From positions 4,402,001 through 4,466,000 of the forward strand of contig OZ245829.1 in assembly GCA_965228625.1 (NCBI GenBank): 64,000 nt of DNA, in the 5' to 3' direction. Of this stretch, positions 43,332-52,173 are shown in pieces. Origin of the DNA: UBA2767 sp965228625. Its GTDB lineage: Bacteria; Pseudomonadota; Alphaproteobacteria; Rhizobiales; Methyloligellaceae. Positions within the stretch are counted from its first letter, which is position 1, and every line of letters starts with the position of its first letter. A program made the position numbers and the translations under genes. The notes beneath the pieces were generated by a model. It was given only the letters and a program-made list of their open reading frames with translations, ran no database searches and was not told the DNA's origin.

Positions 43332-44647
43332 CCCTTGCCCTCCTGCACAAGTTCACCGGAGACGGCCTTCCTTTCCTTCAGGTAGACGGAAGGTTCGCGT
43401 GACGTGATGAGGCCACGCGGGCGCCAGATCATGATCAGCACCATCGCAAGGCCGAACATGAGCATGCGGTACTGCTCGAGTTCACGAAACAGCTCGAACC
43501 CGCCGATCATCACGATCGCCGCGATCACCACGCCGATCTGGCTGCCCATGCCGCCGAGCACGACGATGGCGAGGATGATCGCCGACTCGATGAATGTGAA
43601 CGACTCCGGTGAAATGAAGCCCTGGCGGGTTGCGAAAAAGCTCCCGGCGAACCCGCCGAACATGGCGCCGATCGAAAACGCGGAGAGCTTCGTGTTGCGC
43701 GTGTTGATGCCGAGAGAGCGGCACGCGATCTCATCCTCCCGCAAGGCCTCCCATGCGCGCCCGAGCGGCAGACGGCGCAGTCGGGTGGTAATGAAGTTGG
43801 TGATGAGCGCCAGTACGAGGATGATGTAGAACAGATAGATGATGCGGTTCATCGGCGAGTAGGGGATGCCGAAGAACTCATGGAACGAGGGTTCGCCGCG
43901 CCGCGTCAGCTCCAGTCCGAAAAAGGTCGGACGGGGAATCCGCGTGATGCCGTCGGGGCCGTTTGTCAGCGAGTACCAGTTGATGAGAACGATGCGGATG
44001 ATCTCGCCGAATGCCAGCGTCACAATGGCGAGATAATCGCCCCTGAGCCGGAGCACCGGAAATCCGAGAATGATCCCCCACAACGCCGCGAGCAGACCGG
44101 CCAGCGGCAGAGCCACCCAGAACGACAGCCCGAAGTGGGTCGCGACAAGGGCGTAGGAATAGGCCCCGACCGCGTAGAACGCGACATAGCCGAGGTCGAG
44201 AAGCCCGGCCAGCCCGACCACGACGTTCAGACCCCAGCCGAGCATGATGTAGGTCATGACCATGATCGCCACGTCGAGGATGTAGCGGTCGGTGAAGGGC
44301 AAAAACGGAAGCGTGACCGCGAATGCCACCAGGGCAGGGGTCAACCACGGCGACACCTTGTCGAACATCCGGCCCACGGGCGCGAACATCGGCGCCAACG
44401 CCGTCTGCGTCTGCGCGCCGCCGCGGCCCCAGAAAAACAGGTTCAGCAGCAGCCGTCCGACGAATACCGCACCGACCGCACCGGCGAGAAGCCAGGGCCG
44501 GGGCGCGAGCAGGAGCTTGCCGGGGTCATCGACCGTGCGTATGCCGACAATGAATGCGAACAGCGCTAGAGAGATGAACGCGGCGATCGCGGCATCCTTG
44601 AGCGCTTCGGGCAGACGGGTGGACAATGGTGTTGCAGATTGCGCCAA
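43328..44647 (-). CDS. livM: Branched-chain amino acid transporter permease LivM
   Basis: A 439-residue permease with about ten helices. The LivM signature LRLRGDYLAIVTLAFGEIIRIVL and the EAA-like loop GRAWEALREDEIACRSLGINTRNTKLSAFSIGA are present. The N-terminal 120 residues before MVMTYIMLGWGLNVVVG are longer than in E. coli LivM, with an extra helix pair, as in other rhizobial LivMs. It is 3 bp downstream of livH. Confidence 0.95.
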   Translation of the reverse strand: MAQSATPLSTRLPEALKDAAIAAFISLALFAFIVGIRTVDDPGKLLLAPRPWLLAGAVGAVFVGRLLLNLFFWGRGGAQTQTALAPMFAPVGRMFDKVSPWLTPALVAFAVTLPFLPFTDRYILDVAIMVMTYIMLGWGLNVVVGLAGLLDLGYVAFYAVGAYSYALVATHFGLSFWVALPLAGLLAALWGIILGFPVLRLRGDYLAIVTLAFGEIIRIVLINWYSLTNGPDGITRIPRPTFFGLELTRRGEPSFHEFFGIPYSPMNRIIYLFYIILVLALITNFITTRLRRLPLGRAWEALREDEIACRSLGINTRNTKLSAFSIGAMFGGFAGSFFATRQGFISPESFTFIESAIILAIVVLGGMGSQIGVVIAAIVMIGGFELFRELEQYRMLMFGLAMVLIMIWRPRGLITSREPSVYLKERKAVSGELVQEGKG

Positions 44648-44650
44648 ACC

Positions 44651-45565
44651 CTACACCTTCTCCACTTCGGGGCGGCCGAGCAGGCCAGAAGGCAGGAAGA
44701 TCAGCACCAGCGCGAGCATTGAGAACGCCGCCACATCCTTGTACTCGATGGTGAAATAGGCGGACCAGAAGACCTCGATCAGGCCGATGATCATGCCGCC
44801 GAGCATGGCGCCGGGAAGCGAGCCGATGCCGCCGAGCACCGCGGCGGTGAATGCTTTGATGCCGGCGATGAAGCCGATGTAGAAATCGATGACGCCGTAA
44901 TAGAGCAGGTACATGACGCCGGCGACCGCCGCGAGCGCGGCGCCCATCACAAACGTCAGGGAGATCGTCCGGTCGACATTGACGCCGGACAGCGCCGCCA
45001 TCACCCGGTCCTGCTCGCATGCCCGCTGGGCACGGCCGAGCGAGGTGCGGCTGATGAGCAGCGTGAAGACCCACATGAGCACGACCGTGAGCACGATGAT
45101 GAGGATCTGCATGTAGCTCAGATTGACCACGAAGCCGTCGCGCTCCATGACCTCGAACCCGCCGGTGATCAGCGGCTGCAGCGGCTTCACCCGTGCGCCC
45201 TGAGTGATCTGCACGAAGTTCTGCAGGACTATGGACATGCCGATGGCCGTGATCAGGGGCGCAAGCCGAAAGGACTCCCGCAATGGCCGGTAGGCGACAC
45301 GCTCCACGGTCCACCCCCAGACAGAGGTGAACGCCATCGATACGATGAGCACAATGAGCAGGGCGAGCGGTATGAAGGTGAGCCCGACGGACAGCAGGAA
45401 TATGAACATGATGAGGGCGATGAACGCACCCACCATGAAAATGTCGCCATGGGCGAAGTTGATCATTCCGATGATGCCGTAGACCATCGTGTAGCCGATG
45501 GCGATCAGGCCGTAGATGGCGCCCAAGGTGAGCCCATTGATCAACTGCTGAACGAAATATTCCAT
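44651..45565 (-). CDS. livH: Branched-chain amino acid transporter permease LivH
   Basis: A 304-residue permease with about eight helices. It starts MEYFVQQLINGLTLGAIYGLIAIGYTMVYGIIGMINFAHGDI, the family N-terminus, and has VERVAYRPLRESFRLAPLITAIGMSIVLQN and the EAA-like SRTSLGRAQRACEQDRVMAALSG loop. It is the first gene of the operon livH-livM-livG-livF-(small membrane protein)-livJ. The operon promoter should lie in 45566-45684. Confidence 0.95.
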   Translation of the reverse strand: MEYFVQQLINGLTLGAIYGLIAIGYTMVYGIIGMINFAHGDIFMVGAFIALIMFIFLLSVGLTFIPLALLIVLIVSMAFTSVWGWTVERVAYRPLRESFRLAPLITAIGMSIVLQNFVQITQGARVKPLQPLITGGFEVMERDGFVVNLSYMQILIIVLTVVLMWVFTLLISRTSLGRAQRACEQDRVMAALSGVNVDRTISLTFVMGAALAAVAGVMYLLYYGVIDFYIGFIAGIKAFTAAVLGGIGSLPGAMLGGMIIGLIEVFWSAYFTIEYKDVAAFSMLALVLIFLPSGLLGRPEVEKV

Positions 45566-45684
45566 ATTCCCCCCGCAATGCCGGCAATGCCAGTCCATCG
45601 CAGTGACTACTAAATCAAATCGGCCCGCTGCTTACAACGGTTCCTTGCAACCGCGGGGAGGTCTCGGAGGTAGGCTGGGGGTGT

Positions 45685-45927
45685 CTAAAGGAGGTTGTGC
45701 GATCCGTCGCAGAACGGAGGGTCGCCCGTGTCCTTGCAACCGCAAAGGTAGACGGTCTCGGTCTTCTCCGCCGTGAACACCAGCGGCTCTATGCCGGTCC
45801 CTTTGTGGGTGCCGTCGCAGAAGGGCTGTTTCTCGGAGCGCCCGCATCGGCACCAGGCGTACCGGCGTCCTTCCTGGACTTCGACTTCGTACGGCCCGAG
45901 TTGTGCCGGAATTGGATCTTCAGCCAT
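45685..45927 (-). CDS. CDGSH iron-sulfur domain protein
   Basis: An 80-residue protein with two CDGSH-type motifs: CRCGRSEKQPFCDGTH and CGCKDTGDPPFCDGSH. Each has the three Cys and one His that bind a redox-active [2Fe-2S] cluster (C-x-C-x2-S/T-x3-P-x-C-D-G-S/T-H). The two-domain bacterial form is known from small cytosolic proteins like the MitoNEET/Miner2 group. The start is MAEDPIPAQLGPYEVEV; a longer frame upstream has no homology and was rejected. It lies just upstream of livH on the same strand, with about 120 bp between. Confidence 0.93.
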   Translation of the reverse strand: MAEDPIPAQLGPYEVEVQEGRRYAWCRCGRSEKQPFCDGTHKGTGIEPLVFTAEKTETVYLCGCKDTGDPPFCDGSHNLL

Positions 45928-46187
45928 ATTTGTTTCCCTGTTCAAAAATGCACATGATCCTGATCGCGCGCGATTGCACACGCTTATCCAATTCGCAGGC
46001 GAAGAACAACCGTCACATACGTCGAGACGTGAGCATGCGCGTTTGAAATCAGGTGTTTTTAAACGTGTGAGAAGAGTTGATGTTGACGCCGCATCCGGAC
46101 TGCCAGAAATCCTGTTTCTTTCATTAGTGCGAGGGGTTAAACAATAGCAGGGGCTTCCGGGGGGCGCCGGAAAAGGAGAGAACGGCC
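45928..46187. other. Divergent intergenic region CDGSH gene / fadE
   Basis: 260 bp without a supported gene. It should contain promoters for the CDGSH gene (minus strand) and the beta-oxidation operon (plus strand). The part near 46040-46080 is AT-richer (GTTTTTAAACGTG). I saw no convincing FadR-like palindrome. Confidence 0.5.
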
Positions 46188-48728
46188 ATGTCGGCGCTCG
46201 TATATGTAATTGTATGTTTCGCGGCGATCGTCTTCTTGGCCTTGCGTCAGGCGCCGCTGTCGATTTGGGCTGCGGTGGTTGCCGTTCTGGCGCTGCTCGC
46301 ACAGGTCGGTCTGCCGTTCTTCGAGCCCGTCCTCTCGTTCTCTTCCGGCGCCTGGGTCGGATGGCTGCTTGCCGTACTTCTCGGGGCGCTCGCCATGCCG
46401 GACGTGCGCCGCCGCGTCGTCATCGAGCCGGCATACAATGCGCTGAAGAAGATCATGCCCCGCGTTTCCGAAACCGAGCAGGAAGCGCTCGAGGCGGGCA
46501 CCATCGGCTGGGACGCGGAGCTGTTCTCCGGCGCACCCGACTGGGCGCGCCTGGCGGATGTCAGGCCGCCGACGCTTTCCGCCGAAGAGCGCGAATTCCT
46601 CGAAGGTCCGACGGAGGAGCTTTGCCGGATGCTCGACGACTGGGATATTCGCCATAACCGGTGCGATATTCCCAAGGAGGTCTGGAAATTCGTCTCCGAG
46701 AAGGGCTTTCTCGGGATGCTCATCTCCAAGGATCACGGGGGCCTCGGCTTCTCCGCGCAGGCACAATCGCTGATCATCGGCAAGATCGCGTCCCGCTGCC
46801 CGGATGTCGCCGTCATCGTCATGGTGCCGAATTCACTCGGTCCGGGCGAACTGATCGAGCGCTACGGTACGGAGAAGCAGAAGACGAAATACCTTAAGCG
46901 CCTCGCCACGGGCAAGGAGATACCCTGCTTCGGTCTGACCGGGCCGACGTCGGGTTCCGACGCGGCGGCGATGCGCGACATCGGCGTCGTGTGCAAGCAG
47001 AAGGTCGGCGCAAAGGAAACGCTCGGCCTGAAGCTCAATTGGGAGAAACGGTACATCTCGCTCGGGCCCAATGCCACGTTGCTCGGCCTTGCGTTCATCG
47101 CGGTCGATCCGGATGGGCTCCTCGGCGGCGAAGAGGAACTCGGCATCACGGTCGCGCTCATTCCGACCGATCATGAGGGCGTGGAAATCGGACGCCGGCA
47201 TCTTCCCGGCGGCGTTGCCTTTCCGAACGGCCCGAACTGGGGCAAGGACGTGTTCATCCCGCTCGACTGGGTCGTCGGCGGCCGGGAGGGCATCGGGCAG
47301 GGCTGGCGCATGCTCATGGAATGTCTCTCGGAAGGACGGTCCATTTCGCTGCCAGCGTCCAGCACGGCGGCGGCGAAGTCGGCGCTGCGCACGACGTCGG
47401 CCTATGCCCGCATCCGAAAGCAGTTCGGCCTGCCGATCGGGTTCATGGAGGGCATCGAGGAACCGCTCGCCCGTCTCGTCGAGACGGCGTATGTGAACGA
47501 GGCGGGACGATCGGTGACCGCGTCCATGGTCACGGCGGGCGAGAAGCCTTCCGTCATCTCCGCGATCCTCAAGTACCAGACGACGGAACGCATGCGCCGG
47601 GCCATCAACGACGCGTTCGACATTCATGGCGGCCGCGCGATCTGTGATGGACCGTCCAACTACCTGCAGACGGCATATCAGGCGGCGCCCGTTGCGATCA
47701 CGGTCGAGGGCGCGAACATCCTCACCCGGACGCTGATCACCTTCGCGCAAGGGGCGCTTCGCAGTCATCCCTGGCTTTACAAGGAGATACTGGCGTTGCG
47801 CGAGCATGATCCCGAGATCGGGATTGACGAGTTCGAGAAGGCGTTCGAAGGGCACGCGGCCTACATGGTCGCCAACATTTTCGGGTCCCTTTTCCACAAT
47901 CTGACGGGCGGATATCTCGCGAGCGCGCCATCGCAGGCGCGCGCGACCAGGCGGTGGTATCGCCAGCTTGCGCGCAGCGCGCGCACCTTTGCGCTGGTGG
48001 CCGATGTGAGTGTGGTCGGTCTTGGCGGTGGTCTGAAGACCAAACAGAAGATCACCGGAAGGCTCGCCGACGCCCTGTCGGAGCTCTATCTGTTGTCCTG
48101 CGTCCTGAAACGGTTCGAGGATGACGGCCAGCCATCGGCGGATCGCAAGATCGTGGACTATTGCGCCGCCAACTGCCTCTACAGGTTCCAACAGGCGATC
48201 AAGGGCGTGCTCGACAATTTCCCCGTGACGCCGGTGCGCTACCTGATCTACCCGCTGGCGTTTCCCTATGGCGCACGCCGGCGCCCGGCACCCGACCGGC
48301 TCGGCAAGGACCTCGCGCGCGCCGTGCTGGAGCCCGGGGAGGTGCGCGATCGTCTGACGCGCGACATCTACATCACCGACGATCCGAGCGACGCCCAGGG
48401 TATTCTGGAGCATACGCTCGCGAAGATCGTTGCTGCGCAGGAGGCCGACAAGAAGCTTGAAAAGGCGGTCCGGTCCGGCATTATCCGCCGCACCCACGCC
48501 AACGACTGGGTCGCGGATGCGCAGAAGGCCGGCGCGATTTCCGAAGATGAGGCGAAAGCACTGAAGGACCTGGAAGACCTGGTGGCCCGCGTTATCGCGG
48601 TCGATGATTTTGATCCGGCAGAAGTCGTTCCGCACTACAAGAGTTCCGAAACCAAAAAGAGTTCCGAAACCAAAAAGAGTTCTGAAACCAAAAAAAGTCC
48701 TGAAAGCAAAAGCCTGGCAGCCGAATGA
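46188..48728 (+). CDS. fadE: Membrane-anchored acyl-CoA dehydrogenase (FadE-type)
   Basis: An 846-residue protein near the size of E. coli FadE (814). The N-terminus has three short hydrophobic segments (residues 3-25, 27-43, 52-70), likely an inner-membrane anchor. The acyl-CoA dehydrogenase core starts near 100: CFGLTGPTSGSDAAAMRDIG (substrate/FAD binding), LKLNWEKRYISLGPNATLLGLAFIAVDP, and the C-terminal helical domain with ALINDAFDIHGGRAICDGPSNYLQ. It performs the first step of fatty-acid beta-oxidation, with electrons passed to an acceptor. The last about 30 residues contain four copies of a 6-residue SSETKK-like repeat (18-bp tandem repeat), an unusual lysine/serine-rich tail. It overlaps the next gene by 4 bp. 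Confidence 0.93.
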   Translation: MSALVYVIVCFAAIVFLALRQAPLSIWAAVVAVLALLAQVGLPFFEPVLSFSSGAWVGWLLAVLLGALAMPDVRRRVVIEPAYNALKKIMPRVSETEQEALEAGTIGWDAELFSGAPDWARLADVRPPTLSAEEREFLEGPTEELCRMLDDWDIRHNRCDIPKEVWKFVSEKGFLGMLISKDHGGLGFSAQAQSLIIGKIASRCPDVAVIVMVPNSLGPGELIERYGTEKQKTKYLKRLATGKEIPCFGLTGPTSGSDAAAMRDIGVVCKQKVGAKETLGLKLNWEKRYISLGPNATLLGLAFIAVDPDGLLGGEEELGITVALIPTDHEGVEIGRRHLPGGVAFPNGPNWGKDVFIPLDWVVGGREGIGQGWRMLMECLSEGRSISLPASSTAAAKSALRTTSAYARIRKQFGLPIGFMEGIEEPLARLVETAYVNEAGRSVTASMVTAGEKPSVISAILKYQTTERMRRAINDAFDIHGGRAICDGPSNYLQTAYQAAPVAITVEGANILTRTLITFAQGALRSHPWLYKEILALREHDPEIGIDEFEKAFEGHAAYMVANIFGSLFHNLTGGYLASAPSQARATRRWYRQLARSARTFALVADVSVVGLGGGLKTKQKITGRLADALSELYLLSCVLKRFEDDGQPSADRKIVDYCAANCLYRFQQAIKGVLDNFPVTPVRYLIYPLAFPYGARRRPAPDRLGKDLARAVLEPGEVRDRLTRDIYITDDPSDAQGILEHTLAKIVAAQEADKKLEKAVRSGIIRRTHANDWVADAQKAGAISEDEAKALKDLEDLVARVIAVDDFDPAEVVPHYKSSETKKSSETKKSSETKKSPESKSLAAE
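48642..48713 (+). repeat. Tandem 18-bp repeat at the fadE 3' end
   Basis: Four near-identical 18-bp units, starting 48642, 48660, 48678 and 48696, encode SSETKK, SSETKK, SSETKK, SPESKS. The first three differ by one base. Replication slippage could change the copy number, so tail length may vary between strains. Confidence 0.85.
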
Positions 48729-50734
48729 CAGACACACCCCCTGTGGACGTCCAGACGTCCCCGCCGGACGTCAAAGACCTCAAGGACTGGCGGTTCGAAA
48801 TCGATTTTGAACAAATCGCCTGGGCCGTTTTTGACCGCGAGGGCGAGTCGATGAATTCGCTCGGTCACCGACCGACCCTGGAGCTGGCTGCGATCGTCGC
48901 CAAGGTGGAGGATGTAGCCGACAAGGGCGAGGTCCGCGGCCTGGTGCTCATATCCGGCAAGGACAATTTCATTGCCGGAGCCGATATTCGCGAATTCGAC
49001 AATCTCGGAGACACCGAGCAGGTCGCCGAGGCGGTGGCGGCGACGATCGCGCTGTTCGACCGCATCGAGAAGCTCCGCGTTCCGGTTGTCGCGGCGATCC
49101 ACGGTTATTGCCTCGGCGGTGGTCTCGAGCTCGCGATGGCCTGTCACTATCGCATCGCCGACCGCGAAGAGGGGACACGGCTCGGCTTTCCGGAAGTGAA
49201 GTTGGGCATCTTTCCCGGTCTCAACGGCACCGTGCGCTCGATCGAGCTCGCCGGTGCCATGTCGGCAATGCAGATGATGCTGACGGGCCGGATGTTGCGG
49301 CCCGGTCCGGCGCGCGCCATCGGCATCGTCGACCAGCTCGTACCGACCCACCATCGGCTCAGATGGGCGGCGCGCAAGGCCGTGCTGCAAAAGCGCAAGT
49401 CAAAGGGCGCGGCCTGGTGGAAGAAGTTCATGTGCAAGGCACCGCTTCGTGAGTTCCTGGCCAAGCAGATGCGAAAGAAGACGGCCGAGAAGGTGCGCGA
49501 AGATCACTATCCCGCGCCGTTCAAACTGATCGAGCTGTTTTCCGATTTCGGCGACAGCCGGCGGCGCATGAAGGCTGCGGAGACGCGCCTCTTCGCACCG
49601 CTCATGACCAGCGACACGGCACGCAATCTGCGACGCGTGTTCCGGCTTACGGAGATGCTGAAGAACGAAGCGCCGAAGGGCACGTTCAAGCCGCTGCGGG
49701 TTCACGTGGTCGGCGCCGGCACGATGGGTGCGGACATTGCGGCGTGGTGCGTGGTGTGCGGCATGCAGGCCAGCCTCCAGGATCTGAATGAAGACCAGCT
49801 CAAAAAGGCGATGGTTCAGGCAAAGGGCCTGTTCAGGAAGCGCTTCCGGTCGAAGCGGGACGTCGATGCGGCGGTCGCGCGCCTGATCTCCGACAAGGAC
49901 GGCAAGCATATCGGCCGCGCCGACGTGATCATCGAGGCGATCGTCGAGAAACTCGAGATCAAGCAAAAGGTGTTTGCGGATCTGGAAACCAAGATCAAGC
50001 CGGGCGCGGTCCTCGCCACCAACACCTCGTCTTTGAAGATCGAGGATATTGCCCAGACGCTGAAGGATCCCGGCCGGCTCATCGGGTTGCACTTCTTCAA
50101 TCCGGTTCCGCAGTTGCCCCTGGTGGAAGTCATCAAGGGGGACGGAAGCCGGGACGCGGAAGTGCTCAAGGGCTGCGCGTTCGTCACCGACATCCGCAAG
50201 TTTCCCCTTATCGTCAAAAGCTGTCCGGGTTTCCTCGTCAATCGGGTGCTGGCGCCGTACATGCTGGACGCCGTGCGGCGCTATCAGGAGGGCGAGCCGC
50301 GCGAGAAGATCGATCAGGCGGCCATCAATTTCGGCATGCCGATGGGCCCCCTCGAACTGTGCGACGTGGTCGGGCTCGACATCTGCAAGCATGTCGCGGA
50401 GACGTTGGGGCTCGGTCCCGTCGCCGACAGCGAGCTCGACCGCCTGGTCGTCAGCGGCAAGCTCGGGAAGAAAACCGGCGAGGGCTTCTATGTCTGGGAC
50501 AAGGGCAAACCGAAACGCCAGAAGGTCTCTTTCGACGAAGATGACCTTGTGACTCTCGGACGCGATCTGGTAAAGCCGCTGATCGACGAGTGTGAGCGCG
50601 CGCTCTCCGAGCGCATTGTGGAAAGCGCCGATCACGTCGATGCGGGTGTCATCTTCGGTACCGGCTTTGCTCCGTTCCGGGGCGGGCCATTGCATTACAG
50701 GAATCGGAACAGGCCCGCTTCGGAAGCGGCCTGA
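48725..50734 (+). CDS. fadJ: FadJ/FadB-type multifunctional enoyl-CoA hydratase / 3-hydroxyacyl-CoA dehydrogenase
   Basis: A 669-residue two-domain enzyme. Residues about 15-215 are a crotonase domain: LISGKDNFIAGADIREF (oxyanion hole) and AAIHGYCLGGGLELAMACHYRIA, with ATRLGFPEVKLGIFPGLNGT-type catalytic Glu positions. Residues about 325-600 are an NAD-binding 3-hydroxyacyl-CoA dehydrogenase with the Rossmann motif VVGAGTMGADIAAW. NTSSLKIEDIAQTL, RLIGLHFFNPVPQLPLVEVI and a C-terminal dimerisation repeat with DEMGP-like MPMGPLELCDVVG follow. It performs steps 2 and 3 of beta-oxidation. Slightly shorter than FadJ (714). It is co-translated with fadE (ATGA) and 17 bp before fadI. FadB and FadJ cannot be told apart from the sequence alone; I favour FadJ from length. 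Confidence 0.9.
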   Translation: MTDTPPVDVQTSPPDVKDLKDWRFEIDFEQIAWAVFDREGESMNSLGHRPTLELAAIVAKVEDVADKGEVRGLVLISGKDNFIAGADIREFDNLGDTEQVAEAVAATIALFDRIEKLRVPVVAAIHGYCLGGGLELAMACHYRIADREEGTRLGFPEVKLGIFPGLNGTVRSIELAGAMSAMQMMLTGRMLRPGPARAIGIVDQLVPTHHRLRWAARKAVLQKRKSKGAAWWKKFMCKAPLREFLAKQMRKKTAEKVREDHYPAPFKLIELFSDFGDSRRRMKAAETRLFAPLMTSDTARNLRRVFRLTEMLKNEAPKGTFKPLRVHVVGAGTMGADIAAWCVVCGMQASLQDLNEDQLKKAMVQAKGLFRKRFRSKRDVDAAVARLISDKDGKHIGRADVIIEAIVEKLEIKQKVFADLETKIKPGAVLATNTSSLKIEDIAQTLKDPGRLIGLHFFNPVPQLPLVEVIKGDGSRDAEVLKGCAFVTDIRKFPLIVKSCPGFLVNRVLAPYMLDAVRRYQEGEPREKIDQAAINFGMPMGPLELCDVVGLDICKHVAETLGLGPVADSELDRLVVSGKLGKKTGEGFYVWDKGKPKRQKVSFDEDDLVTLGRDLVKPLIDECERALSERIVESADHVDAGVIFGTGFAPFRGGPLHYRNRNRPASEAA

Positions 50735-50751
50735 GGCTCCGGAGGACGGCC

Positions 50752-52137
50752 ATGGCGGAAACAGCGATGCGGCGAGTTGCAGTCGTCGGCGGCGTACGTA
50801 TCCCATTTTGCCGGTCCTATGGGGCGTATGCGGAACTGACCAATCTGGAGATGCTCGTTACGGTGCTCGACGGGCTGGCGGCCCGTTACGGCCTCGCAGG
50901 CGCGCATGTCGACGAGGTGACCGGCGGCGCCGTCGTCACCCACGCAAAGGACTGGAACCTGACGCGCGAAGCCGTGGTCGGCAGCACGCTCGCGCCGTCC
51001 ACGCCGGGCGTGACGATGATGCAGGCCTGCGGCACCAGCCTGCAGGCGGCGTTGGGCATCAGCGCCAAGATCGCCACAGGCGCGATCGAGTGCGGTATTG
51101 CCTGCGGCTCCGATACGGTTTCCGACTCCGCCATCGTGTTCCGCCGCAAGTTCGCGCATCGCCTGATCCGGCTTTCGCGCGCCCGCAGCCTCAAGGAAAA
51201 GATATCTGTTTTTAAAGGGTTTTCACCGGGCGAGCTCGCACCCGAGCCACCCAGCGTGGCCGAGCCGCGAACCGGGCTCAGCATGGGGCAGCATTGTGAG
51301 TTGATGGCTCAGGAATGGCAGATCCCGCGTGAGGCGCAGGACGAACTCGCCTATCACAGCCACAAACACGCCGCCGCCTCCTACGATGAGGGTTTTCAGG
51401 ACGACCTGCTGGTGCCGTGCGCCGGCGTGTTTCGCGACGACAATCTTCGGGCGGACATCGATCTGAAATCGATGGCCGATCTCAAACCGGCCTTCGAGCG
51501 CTCGAAGCGCGGCACGCTGACTGCGGCGAATTCGACGCCCCTGACCGATGGCGCATCGGCGGTTCTTCTCGCCTCGGAGGAGTGGGCCGCGGCGCGCAAT
51601 CTGCCGGTGGCGGCATATTTGACCCACGGGCAACACTGGGCGATAGACTATGTCGCCGGTGAAGGGCTCCTGATGGCGCCGACCATTGCCGTGTCGAAAA
51701 TGATCGACCGGGCCGGCCTGAAACTGCAGGACTTCGACTATTACGAGATTCACGAGGCATTCGCCGCGCAGGTGTTGTGCACGCTGAAGGCCTGGGAGTC
51801 GCCGGAGTACTGCAAACGCATGCTTGGCAAGGACGCGCCGCTCGGTTCCATCGACCGCCACAAATTGAACGTAAAGGGGTCGAGCATAGCGTTTGGCCAT
51901 CCTTTTGCCGCGACTGGCGGTAGAATATTGGGGTCATTGGCCAAGTTATTGGCCTCGAAACCGACGGCGAAAGGCCTTATATCGGTGTGCACCGCCGGTG
52001 GTATGGGCGTGTCGGCAATATTGGAAAGCGCTCAGGAAAAAATGGCCTCCGTTAAGGCTGGCTCAACCGATTTGCAGACAAAATCACCTGATTCGGCACA
52101 ATCGGACGAACACGGAGGAAGTTCCGGGAGCGCATAG
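50752..52137 (+). CDS. fadI: Acetyl-CoA C-acetyltransferase (FadI-type thiolase)
   Basis: A 461-residue thiolase that completes beta-oxidation by cleaving 3-ketoacyl-CoA. The nucleophile Cys lies in TMMQACGTSLQAALG (near residue 98). The His of FDYYEIHEAFAAQVLCTL and the proton-donor Cys of SVCTAGGMGVSAILE complete the active site. HKLNVKGSSIAFGHPFAATGGRILG is the usual GHP motif. The last about 30 residues are an extra polar tail (TKSPDSAQSDEHGGSSGSA). It starts with a GGAGGACGGCC ribosome site 5 bp upstream. It is the third gene of the beta-oxidation operon. Confidence 0.92.
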   Translation: MAETAMRRVAVVGGVRIPFCRSYGAYAELTNLEMLVTVLDGLAARYGLAGAHVDEVTGGAVVTHAKDWNLTREAVVGSTLAPSTPGVTMMQACGTSLQAALGISAKIATGAIECGIACGSDTVSDSAIVFRRKFAHRLIRLSRARSLKEKISVFKGFSPGELAPEPPSVAEPRTGLSMGQHCELMAQEWQIPREAQDELAYHSHKHAAASYDEGFQDDLLVPCAGVFRDDNLRADIDLKSMADLKPAFERSKRGTLTAANSTPLTDGASAVLLASEEWAAARNLPVAAYLTHGQHWAIDYVAGEGLLMAPTIAVSKMIDRAGLKLQDFDYYEIHEAFAAQVLCTLKAWESPEYCKRMLGKDAPLGSIDRHKLNVKGSSIAFGHPFAATGGRILGSLAKLLASKPTAKGLISVCTAGGMGVSAILESAQEKMASVKAGSTDLQTKSPDSAQSDEHGGSSGSA

Positions 52138-52173
52138 GCGGTACTCAACAGATCGGCTTGAAAGGACTGAGAA

